Below the pieces are notes generated by a model, which ran no database searches, was not told where the DNA came from, and saw only the letters and a program-made list of their open reading frames with translations. Below, one piece after another: positions 54,122-64,000 of a stretch of 64,000 bases of DNA (the stretch's first letter is position 1; each line of letters starts with the position of its first letter). The DNA is from Centroberyx gerrardi (taxonomy: Eukaryota; Chordata; Actinopteri; Beryciformes; Berycidae), in assembly GCF_048128805.1 (NCBI RefSeq), contig NC_135998.1, forward strand, positions 22,094,063 through 22,158,062, in the 5' to 3' direction. A program made the position numbers and the translations under genes.

Positions 54122-57100
54122 TCAGCTGCACTGCCCGGTGTGCACGTTGATGATCCCGCGCGTGTGCATGTGCAGGAAGTTGAAGATTTCATGGGGCATA
54201 GCGTGGAAGCCTGGCCGCGGCTTGACATTGTCATAGTAATGGTGGGTGATGAAGATGCCGGAGGGGTTCATGGGAAACGCCCAGAAGCCGTAGAGGTGGA
54301 CCTCCTCGCACATTTCCATGGCCGCCGTCACGAGCATCAGGCCGCTGCTGAGCCGCTTGGCCCGCACGCCCTGCACTGCCCAGAAGCGCTGCACGTTGAG
54401 CAGGTACTGGGGGTGGAAGAAAAACACGCCTCTCTGGGAGTCGAAGTCGTCCAGCATGTACTTGACGCGGAAAGAGACGTCGGTGTTGCGGGTGTTGTAG
54501 AAGGCGGGCAGAACCACGGAGGAGTTCTCATAGTTCTGGAGGACCTCGTAAAACGGGCGCCGCCACTTCTCCAGCTTCTGAAACCTGGGGTGCAGTGGAA
54601 GTGAAACATGAGACGACAGAGACCAAAGGAGAGAGAGGGGGAGCGAGAAAGAGAGAGAAAGACACAGATAGAGAGAGAAAGAGAGAGACAGATAGAGTCA
54701 GTCTGATTTCACACTCTGAACCAGATTCATGGTACCTCTCAGTAATAATGCTTGGATTTATCGTCACTAGATCTGTTTTAGTGCCAACATCAGCTGAGTA
54801 CTTCTCATTGATGGGTGGTATGTTGCATCTGTGGAAAAAAAGAAATATCCACTATTAAAGGGATTCAAACATATTTGATTTAGCTTCTTTGCAATTGGAT
54901 ATTAGACAAATTTCAAACCAGGCATTAAATTAAGGATTTAATCCTATACCTAAACACAAAATCTGCTGAGTCAATCTCCTTTCCACATTTGCTGTTCTTG
55001 ATGATGCCGCCATTTCCAATAACAGCACATTTCTTGTACTGTGATTTGGCATACGGCATATCCTGGATGAAACAGACACAGGTTAGAGTCAGACAGACAG
55101 CATAACAGGGAACAGGGGTCTTGAAATCAAATTAGATCCATCACAGGGTTCAGTAACATGATGATTCACTATGCTGGAACACAGCAAACACATACTTATG
55201 AATATGCTTTATTCGCAAACAGGTGGTATGAACTCACATCTGGGAACATTTTGAAGACCTCGGTGGTGATGGGAAGGATGCCACTGGTGTCCACCTCATA
55301 CCTCAGCTTGGTTCCTGCAGGTGTGTTCCTCTTGGTGGTGAACAGAAAGGAGGGGGCGTTACAGCACCGAGACAGAGACATCCTATTGGAGGATACCAAA
55401 GAGAGGGGAGAGTTAGACGACAACAAAATCCACATTCCAGCACCCAGACAAAAACCCATATGTAAAAACCCAGCTTTTGGGAACTGGGAGCTACAGCTAA
55501 CGCTAACACGCTAATGACGGCGACCCTTCAGAGTAAAGGTTCCTCTGAAAAAAACCTGTGAGAGAGAAGGGGTGCGCACAATACCTTGCGGGTTAAGAAG
55601 TGACTTCTGGATGACAGAAAAGTTTATACTTTGTCTAAAACATTCTATTTAACCTCACAGGTTTTGGTATATTGCCGAGGAACCTTTACTCTGAAGGGTC
55701 GGCGTCATCAGCGTGGTAGCATTAGCTGTAGCTCCCAGCTCCCCAAAAATGCGTTTAGTGAAAACGGAAGAATTTATTGGAACTTTTATGGTGCCGTAGA
55801 CATGATACTAAGGCCAAGGACACTAAATAAAAGTTTGAGCCACAAAGAAGCAGGCGTTTGGAAGGCGACGCTAACTGAAGTTCCGGTAGGTGGGTTTTTA
55901 GAGCAGCCATTGGTTAATGTACGTCAGAAGCAGAGACAGTTTATGTGCAATTTGTTGTGCAAATCATGGGGTGTCATGTAGTCGTGTGTGAGATCCAACA
56001 AATCTAGACAGGTTCATTCCTTCGGATATACTATTTAACATATGAAGACTATTTGCTGCTGAGTGGTGCTTACTTGAAGTTGTTGGTCTCCACTTTGTTC
56101 TGCTCCCACTTACACACTTGCAGGTTTCTCCATCTGTCAAACAGCTCTGAGGTTTTCACCCTGGCAGACAGACAGAGAGATTTGTGAAATGCGGCTGGAA
56201 GGACGATGTATTCAGGATTAAACATCTCTCTGCAGGGGCAGTAAATTAAAGGAACATCACAAATGGCTTAAAAAGGCAGACGGAGGGACGAAAAGGAAAC
56301 AGAACTGCACTTGTCACTCTGGTACAGTAGCATAGTGGTGCTACTGTATTTGAATATGCCACTTCTCATAATATGCTAATTGACAGCTTCGGGTGCCGCT
56401 GGATCTAGGAGTATCTGGGCACAGACTGTAGCGATCTCGTAAATACAAAGAAGATGGTGTTCTCTAGCACGTCTCCAAATAGCTGCCCTTGAACTGACAT
56501 TTCCTTCAGATGACTGGGAGACATGATTGGCTGTGGGAGGCAGCAGCAGGGTTGCATGATTACGTTGACAGGCTGGCAGAGCGACAGTAGTTGTTCTCCG
56601 CCACACTCAGACTGGCACATGGCCCCTCGGCCACGGCCTACAATGTGTGCGATAATGAGGCCCAGCAGCCTGAGGAACATGCACAAAAGGTCACTAGACA
56701 ACGTTCACATTCATAAAGTGAACCATGTTCACATTCTTAAAGTACAAGAGGAATGATGCTGCTCAAATGGTCACAGTGTTACATCTGAGACTAAGAGATG
56801 AGAGCAACAACTTTCAGTTCTGGAACTGGCATGTATTGACAATTGCATAGCATAGCGGAAGTATGCGCTCTACTGAGTGTCTAGTTGTTTATTATGTAGG
56901 TCTGGTGTGGGCAACTTGTTGTTTGCTATCTATTAGCCAGTCGCAGTATGTCTGCTGCTCCATCACTTGATGATTTAAAATGAAAACTGGGGGATCAAAC
57001 TTATTCATCAAGTTCACCAGTCATCCAATCAGACTTATCCATGCAGGGTTACAAGCTCAATTCAGATGAATCCTTGCCATATTTTGTTCAGCAGCTCTTC

Positions 57101-59428
57101 CATTTTTTGCAGGCTGGTCTCACATTATGGCACACATGAACCGTGGGAATGAAGCCAAAAAAGCGTTGAGGGTTGCATTAATTTACTTACTTATCAGAGC
57201 GATGGTTGTGCACAAACTCGACAGTTTACGATGTAAAGCAAGATTTGACAGACAAACAGGCTCAAGATATGATATAACTTGTGATTACGATACAAATGGT
57301 TGTGAGCAGAGCCTTAGTTCAGAAAATTGTTTGCTATCATCAGTATTTTCAAACTGAAATGCATCTCTTTTGTTTAGGTCAGCTAAATGTAGACTTCATA
57401 AATTAGAAACTGTCATGCTTAATATTAATTTCAAAACTGAATAGCCAGTGTTCACTTTTCAGCATATTTTGTAAGCTGTCAGTCATATATTGATATATAT
57501 TGATATGCCAACGCTCTCAGAAAATCGCTGTTGTCATGTGAAAACCTCATAACCTGTTTAGGCAATTTTTACGTTTTCACTTCAACTGAAAGATTACATG
57601 CTCTTCTATGGGTTGAGAAATTCTACGACTTGTGAAACCCTTTCGAAACTCATTATATAAACTCAAAAACTGTCATCAAACATTGTCATCAAGCTAAAAC
57701 CGAGGCTATTTTACATGCTGGAGATACGATGATTTCACCCAAAAGCAACAAAATGGTAAGGGAATGCTGTCATCATTCTTTTGAAGGTCCAACAGCTATT
57801 ATTATTATTATTATTATTATTCTTCTTATGACTATTTAGATTCTAATGCCAATTTTTACGTTTATCTCCTCAAACATCCCGATTTTTTACTTTATTAGGA
57901 GTATAAAATTCGTACTTATTCCATACTTGCATTAATTAGGTTGTGAAATTTCTTTCGGCCTGCCTGACAGGTGCTTGTAGATCACTTCACTCCAAGAAGA
58001 ACTAGATCTCATACTAAATGAGGTTATCCACCACTGGTGTAGACTATATCATATAGAAGAGAAGTATAGCGTTGTCGCTCTTGGCTGGTGAACACTCACA
58101 TCGTCAGGACTTTGACATCCATAATCTCCTGCCTGAGCTCCTTGCATGCAGTGGAGTTGTAGTCATAGGCTCCATCGTATGTGTCCAGATACCTGGAGGG
58201 ATACACACAGTCATCCTCTTGCTAGACTTGCCCGCACACTGGGCAACAGAACAAAAGTCTAACTATATACACTAACTAGATAAAATGCAATATAAAACAG
58301 TGAGTTGGGAAGACACAGAAAGGGACAATATTTTAGCTTTACAAAAAAAAAGACATCTATGGCTTAACTTTATGAAACACTTGGAATATCAATCTGGCAT
58401 TGTGGGATGACAATGACGGAAGTGATGCGACTTGCCGTAGGTCAAGAGAAGGTAGTGAGACAGTAACATACTGTATGCTGGACACTTGCACCAGCTTCTA
58501 TTGCATCTTAGTCTAAACCAATGTGACACACTTTACACTAACTGAAGACTGTAAATATAAAAAAACAAACAAATAAAAAAAAAAAAAACATCTCACACTT
58601 TAACTTATTTTGAGTTAGGATGAGAACTCACACGATTAACACTGGCATTCTGTGATGAAAAAATATTAATTTACAACAACAGAAACAGAAAAAACAGTCT
58701 GAAAGGGAAAAAGAGGTATAGTGCATAGTTTGTTAAAATGGTTCCTCTCTTATGGATAAGGTGAATTTGATGACTATAGTGGTGTGCAGTCTGGTGGTTA
58801 TGAGTAAGAGAGTATGTGTTTTTGTGTGTAAGGCAGTAAAATTTTTACAGATATATACTACATAGAAATTACATGACAGTTGTGCTGGCCACGATGACAT
58901 GACAATTTGACTGGACAGCTGATTTCTGGACATTTTGTTGGGATATACATATATAACATGCACACTCACACGTACACACATGCTCATGCACACATATAAT
59001 CATAATGTAGAGGCAATCATCATTCTCACTTTTGGAACTGAACAATTTAACCAGATTTCATTGAACTATTCTTGAAATAGAGCTAAAGAATATGAGGTTG
59101 GAAATCTATATATTAGATTAGACAGAAAACAACCCAATAAATCGTCATACTGAAATGGCAACATTAACCAAAAGCACACAAAAATCATGTGTTTAGTATG
59201 GTGGTGTGACTGTGTTGTGGTGGATCTGACACAATGGCTTCTGCGGAGAAAGCTTTGAAGACAAATTCAACATTTTAATATGACAGGAAAGAGTTTTATT
59301 TGGTGTAAACTTTAAATTAAGGTGCCCATAAGTTGCCATTTATCTGTGTAGTGATGCTTCATTTATTACAGTACAACATTGTATTTACATGCAATCAGAT
59401 TGCAATTTGGATTAAAAAAAAACCCTCA

Positions 59429-59470
<42 letters not shown>

Positions 59471-62217
59471 GGGTGGGGGTAGTTAGAATGGAGGGTGAAG
59501 GGGGAGAAGACCGAAACAGCCAGCCTAACATTCTTTGTTTCTATATTTACACCATACTATAGTAATTTTGGGCAGTAGCAAGGGATTTGTCATTATGCTA
59601 CAACAAATTTACAAAAAAAACAACTTGCAAAAAATCACTTTCTGCGAGACTAACAATCAAATTTTCACCACTGCACTTTGCTAAAACATTTCCAGGAGCA
59701 GATGGTGTAGGTTACCTGTTTTTGTTCAGTAAGATAATGAGGTGCTCTGATCCATCAGTACATTAAAATTCAGTGTATTTTGGTTAGTGCATGCTGTCCA
59801 CCTCGAGCAGTGTAAATGGATTCTGAGCAGATTCTGAACAGAGATCAAATTGTTGTGTTTATTTGCACCATTTTGTTTCACCTGCTGAATTAAACCAAAT
59901 GCTTACTTGGAGTGACATAAAATGACTGTGGCAAAATCACTACTGCAAAATGGCCGCCGAAAGGTGCCGTGTCAAGTGAAAGCAAAAGACTTTCAAAAGA
60001 TGAGATGGAGGGTAAACTTTTAGGATTTTAGGATCAGAGGCAGAGAAATCAAAAGCACCGAGCGGGAGATCCTCCCGTCCTCTGCATGCCTCCAACACTC
60101 CGAGCAGACACTTCACATTATTACATTTAATTACATCTGCAGTCACATTATAATACAATTTGCCGGCTTTTGGTTTTTGCAATTCCATTTGAATAATGAC
60201 CAAAACAACTCAATTGTCTAAAATATGTAACTACAAAACCACTGCTGAAATGTTATCAAGTAACATGCAAATACAACATTGTTTCAATACACATCTTTGT
60301 TACACAGACATAAGGCAATAAATAGGCACTTCAGTTGTGAGAAATGTAATGTTTTACATCCCTATGTTTTCATATCTTCCCAATTATTTTGTCTTATTGT
60401 GAAAAACCCTCATCCCCAGAGCGTTGCTCTCTGGAGCCCAAATCTATAGTCTTCCTTTCAGGGTTGGGCCGAGGGCCACAGGAGTGGGAGTCTAATCTCC
60501 CTCTGGCTGCATTTAAATAAGCTTGTATTACATAAAGATATTGATCCATTCAGCAGCTTTGGTGGAAGCTGCCCTCTCTGCGGCGCCTTCAAGGAGCCAG
60601 TGTCTACTCTCTCACCTTTGGGTGGTTACTAAATAATTAAAAACTATTAACTATCTCTGGCCACCATGCATAGAATGTAATATCTGAATGTATGGAAATC
60701 ATCAATATCTAATCATTATTATATCTTCACTATATACCATTTGTAATGTATATCTGAGGATGATGTGCTCCTGGGAAAGATCAAAATATATATGTTTTCT
60801 CATTTTACCTGTTTATTATGCTGTTGACTTGAGTTTAATGCCAAAGTGGCAGCCATCACAGTGTGCATGTGGGTGAATGAATGTTGGTTTGTCATATCAG
60901 AGAGATAGGATGAAGGTGGGTATTTTGGAAAATGGATAATATTGCAACATATTGCCTGTGGCTGTGGCAGTAAAAATGAGGTGAGATTAAATAATAATAA
61001 TAATAAAAGAACACCATGAACAATATGATGGAGAGATGCATTAAAGGAACAAGATGCCGGGATGAAATCATACAAGTAAGGAACAATGAAACTGGTTGTC
61101 TACATCCACCTGATGATGCAGTGTATTTCTGAGTTTTTACTGAGAGGACGGTTAGAGCGGCATGTGTCCTACATTCATTTGAAAGAAACTTTATACTTTG
61201 GCTTTGGTCTATGACGCTTGTTTTAGCTAAGATGATGAAACTTTTGCAAGTGTTCTCTGTTCAATTCTAGAGGATATCATCTCAGTGGTAAACCATACCA
61301 TGCTGGTTCAAGGCCAATCCATGTAAATTAGGCTGATATACTTGGAGCCAGCATTTTACCACAGCGACTGACATCTACTCTTCAGGCACTGGGACCTTGG
61401 AGCTTTGGGGAAACCTTGTAACAAGGAAAGTAAAGTGGAAAAAGGGTATAGTCCAGGTCGCGGAGAGAGACAATGCAGATGTGAGAAGGGGAGATAGGGG
61501 AAGCAGAGAGAAGTGTCCACACTATGTACATGGCATACACACAGAGCTGTGCAGAACACATGAGACACAGGTTGAGGAGGACAAGGCATTTGGAGATGGG
61601 TGCTGGATGGGACACAGAGGTACGAGGAGAAGCCAGTACATCAACAGGAGACCGTGGTTCAACCAGCTTCTCAAGAGGGGGATGGGGTCAGGGGTCGAGG
61701 GGGCAAGGTGGAGGGGATCAGACAACATGCAAGAGCAAATCTGAAGTGCAACCACCACTGAAAAAATACATGAGAGTTTATCCCTTTCAGACTAATGGAA
61801 AAGAAAGAGGCATTCTTGGGTTTCTGTGAAAGTACTTAAAAATGCCTTCAAACTGGCCTACCTGTGAGAGCGTTTTTTTTTCTTCTTAATATCGTCTAGG
61901 CAGGGTGTGACTATTACGGAGCTCTGTGAATCTGGCTGAAAATTCTGACGGAAACATCTGTCAACATGCAGACAGGTTAAGTTAGAGTTAAATGTGTGAC
62001 GTATAGTCCTGTGACATTATCACCCCTTCTAACTTGCTTAAATGACCAACCTGCAGAATTCAAAACAAGTAGAAAAAAAGACTAAATGTGCTGCGCTTTC
62101 TGTTCTCTTTCACTACTTCAACAGCATCTGAGGAGACTGAGATGGGCGCATCAGCGGCCCAGTCCACACACATGCAGGGCTGGGTCATCATCACTATGAT
62201 GGATTTGAAACTTGTGT

Positions 62218-62309
<92 letters not shown>

Positions 62310-62445
62310 TTTTCTCAGAGGTGTTGTGCAGTCAGTCACGCTGGACAGGTACCTTTTCTTCCCATTTCTGGCAGGCTTCAGAGATCCGTCATCCAAGAAA
62401 TTAACGGGACCGGTCCAATTTCCTGTCTCGTCCCCTTTGAGTCGG
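54122..62445 (-). CDS. st8sia5: ST8SIA5, alpha-2,8-sialyltransferase V; first exon outside window
   Basis: Exons, 5' to 3': 62445–62353 (likely cassette), 58192–58100, 56160–56074, 55382–55238, 55062–54950, 54828–54736 and 54584–54122 (stop TGA 54124–54122). All junctions keep phase. The enzyme is a type II Golgi membrane protein that adds alpha-2,8-linked sialic acid to gangliosides such as GM1b, GD1a, GT1b and GD3 (known for the mammalian enzyme). Visible motifs: the stem N-glycosylation site NST in [24 protein letters not shown]; sialylmotif L beginning [11 protein letters not shown]; sialylmotif S around [18 protein letters not shown]; motif III HHYYDN; and the VS histidine in HAMPHE. The C-terminus reads VHTGQCS, slightly shorter than the human one. 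The exon with the cytoplasmic tail and transmembrane anchor is not found up to 64000. Confidence 0.95.
55383..56073 (-). other. st8sia5: st8sia5 intron with foldback element
   Basis: 0.7 kb intron between exons 56160–56074 and 55382–55238. It is dominated by the inverted repeat at 55474–55748. The open frames here are by-products of that repeat. Confidence 0.75.
55474..55748. mobile_element. foldback element (long inverted repeat)
   Basis: An arm at 55474–55562 (tgggagctacagctaacgct ... cgacccttcagagtaaaggt ... aaacctgtgag) and an inverted arm at 55653–55748 are about 85–90% identical by eye. They enclose a loop of about 90 bases. Structure suggests a non-autonomous DNA transposon; superfamily unclear. 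Confidence 0.75.
59433..59467 (+). repeat. TG dinucleotide microsatellite
   Basis: (TG)17 in a st8sia5 intron. Confidence 0.95.
62229..62302 (+). repeat. CT dinucleotide microsatellite
   Basis: (CT)37; GA in the st8sia5 transcript, starting about 50 bases downstream of the cassette exon donor. Confidence 0.97.
62353..62445 (-). CDS. st8sia5: st8sia5 stem-region cassette exon (31 codons)
   Basis: This 93-nt open segment has the acceptor gtttag and donor AAAAG|gtacct. Its frame joins exon 58192–58100 as [11 protein letters not shown]. Because 93 is divisible by three and both borders have the same phase, it can be included or skipped. It encodes [20 protein letters not shown] followed by [10 protein letters not shown], with an N-glycosylation sequon NWT. 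Mammalian ST8SIA5 has splice forms that differ in the stem, which supports the call, but I infer the exon from phase and coding character, not from transcripts. Confidence 0.65.
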
Positions 62446-64000
62446 CTAAACTGTTGCGCACTAGTAAGAAAATGAGTCAGTTTATTTGGGATTTATTGTC
62501 CTTATTGTGCAAACGTCAAACACGTACAACCAAACCCATTCATCCACTCACAAAACTCACGTGTGCGCACACACACACACACATACACATATACATCAAG
62601 GGGGATCAGCTTTTGGCTCAAGAAAAACAGTCAAAGTATGACACCAAACATGGTTAGAATGACTTTTAGGTAATGACACCATGGTTAGAATGGTTATTTA
62701 TGTTCTGCTGGGCTGTTGCCACTGTTCCGAGTCTGACAGACACATTAACACTCTGCAGTATGGGCCCAGTGGCGGCGCGTGGGCGGGGCAGACAGGGCAA
62801 CTGCCCAGGGCGCCACGCCACTAGGGGCGCCAAATTTGTCCACACTTGACTTAATTTGATTGTAACTGGGGTGACACTGGGTGACACAGCATAAATACAT
62901 TTATCGCGATCTACAAAGAAAGAAAAAACAGAAATGAACCTACTATGCTTTAGGAACATTGTACTCCTTGTTTTACTGAGACTGAGTTACAGCAACAGGT
63001 TGAGTTCTACTCCCGGTCTATCTCCCGACCTGCTCCCGACGAGTAGCTTTGAGTAGCTTTAAGTCTCTGTCAGTAAAGTAATAATAAATATTACACTACG
63101 TGAGTTGATTTAAGTGACGTGAGACACAACTGGGGAGGATTTACTAAATTGTTTTGAATGTAGCGTAATGTACTAACCAATCAAGGGCGATGTGTGTGTG
63201 CGTCAGGTAGGCCTACGTTGTGCTTCGGGTGAAGGTAAGATGCCTTTGCAGTTTATTTTCATGACTTTTTGTTGGGCTGTGCTTTTTACATATTTACTGT
63301 GTTGTTTTTCTTGGTTGGAGGTTGCGTATTTAGCAATTGGCAATGTGTGATGATGGTTAACGGGACATGCACATTGCGCATTTGGCATTGCGTAATGGTG
63401 AGAGGGACACATAGTTTTTGCCATTTGGCATTGCGTAATGGTGACAGCATATGGCAATTTGGCAACAAAATACATGTCAGGAATGAAGTAAAGTGCAAAA
63501 TTTCATAGTAGATTATCTTATTTTTCTAGTTTGATGCTATGGGTCATTGTCAACAATCATATATTTATATAAATTGTATACCCCCCCCCCCCCCCCCCGG
63601 CATGCTTGCCGGCACTGTATGGGCCTGCAGGAATGTCAGAATTATAATGCACTATGTTAAAATCACAAAAGGGGGACAATAATCGGTGCCAATGTTTAAA
63701 TTTACTGTGAATGTCAAATTACTTCTAAGTGATGTCTACACATTTGGTAGGTGTGGATAATACCATAAAAACTGTTGATTTAGAACATGTTTCATCCAAA
63801 TATTTGTGTTAGTAAATAAGATTAAAGGAGGTTAAATGCAGTTGGAGATCAAAGTGAATTTATCAAAAGAGGCCATCTGGTGCAGGTGGCTCATAGTCCT
63901 CAAAACGAGAGGAGGCCATTAAATGCCTTCTGCATAATATACCAGCCAACTCCGCGGAGATGTGGTGGGGAACACGTGCGTTCTGAGCATGTGCACAATA
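62446..64000 (-). other. st8sia5: st8sia5 first-intron sequence
   Basis: Sequence upstream of the cassette exon to the window edge. It is dominated by the hAT-like insertion at 62767–63617. No start codon with a transmembrane segment resembling the ST8SIA5 N-terminus is found. Confidence 0.6.
62767..63617. mobile_element. non-autonomous hAT element with perfect 8-bp target-site duplication
   Basis: The left end CAGTGGCGGCGCGTGGGCGG and the reverse complement of the right end (CAGTGCCGGCAAGCATGCC) are related inverted repeats. TATGGGCC occurs immediately on both sides (62759–62766 and 63618–63625), a perfect 8-bp duplication. The 851-bp interior has no transposase frame. It has a tandemly repeated unit (atttggcattgcgtaatggt at two places, about 63370–63445) and a run of about 18 C (63581–63598). 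The perfect duplication indicates a young insertion. Confidence 0.88.

Larger units (their letters stand above)
58193..62352 (-). other. st8sia5: st8sia5 intron between cassette exon and exon 58192–58100
   Basis: 4.2 kb. It contains a TG repeat (59433–59467) and a long CT repeat (62229–62302). Open frames at 61356–61829 on both strands resemble no known protein. No exon is recognisable. Confidence 0.7.

Noticed and set aside
54140..54604. Plus-strand 154-codon open frame
   Set aside because: It is the antisense of the st8sia5 terminal exon, which carries sialyltransferase motifs on the minus strand.
61278..61320. tRNA-like boxes (ctcagtggta and ggttcaaggcc)
   Set aside because: The second string fits the B-box consensus, but the two are only 18 bases apart, too close for an anticodon arm, and no acceptor stem pairs around them.
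61397..61829. Open frames of about 100 codons on the plus strand and overlapping minus frames
   Set aside because: They lie inside a st8sia5 intron, have no recognisable domain, and are open on both strands, which suggests base-composition effects.
62060..62475. Frames of Ser-Leu or Arg-Glu repeats on both strands
   Set aside because: These are translations of the (CT)37 repeat and not proteins.

Overview
The window is nuclear DNA of a bony (probably teleost) fish. The evidence is split genes with GT–AG introns, vertebrate-type proteins, dense microsatellites, and several short hAT-like DNA transposon remnants. No operons, phage or prokaryotic features are present. The gene order and orientations match human 18q21.1: ark2n (+), rnf165/ark2c (+), loxhd1 (−), st8sia5 (−). 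All identifications come from recognising the translated sequences, not from a database search.

Layout. Positions 1–1905 hold the last three coding exons of ark2n, which continues off the left edge. Positions 1906–6480 are ark2n 3' UTR or intergenic DNA with two CTCF-like sites. Positions 6480–15865 hold a complete rnf165 (8 coding exons, 345 residues), including a 6.4 kb first intron; a long 3' UTR probably runs to about 19740. Positions 20406–48818 (minus) hold a complete loxhd1: 41 coding exons totalling 7284 nt, an exact multiple of three, giving 2427 residues. It has a Lys/Glu-rich N-terminus followed by 16 PLAT repeats. Positions 48819–52196 are intergenic, with a probable loxhd1 promoter and one hAT MITE. 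Positions 52197–62445 (minus) hold st8sia5: seven coding exons, one of them a likely cassette exon, with the first exon beyond the right edge. Positions 62446–64000 are first-intron DNA holding a recent hAT insertion.

How the genes relate. Ark2N resembles the N-terminal half of Arkadia (RNF111), with SUMO-interacting motifs. Ark2C/RNF165 resembles its C-terminal half, with a RING-H2 domain. The two are adjacent and on the same strand, so the locus looks like an Arkadia gene split in two. LOXHD1 is a stereociliary PLAT-repeat protein of hair cells. ST8SIA5 is a Golgi sialyltransferase of the ganglioside pathway. I see no functional link between these two and the Arkadia pair beyond conserved synteny.

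The observations most worth a second look are: two GC–AG introns close together in loxhd1; an in-frame alternative donor after loxhd1 exon 1; a UG repeat starting at intron position +5; an rnf165 intron made mostly of an ATTCT repeat that seems to supply its own branch point; a 93-nt st8sia5 cassette exon beside a GA repeat; and several well-delimited transposon copies with target-site duplications.
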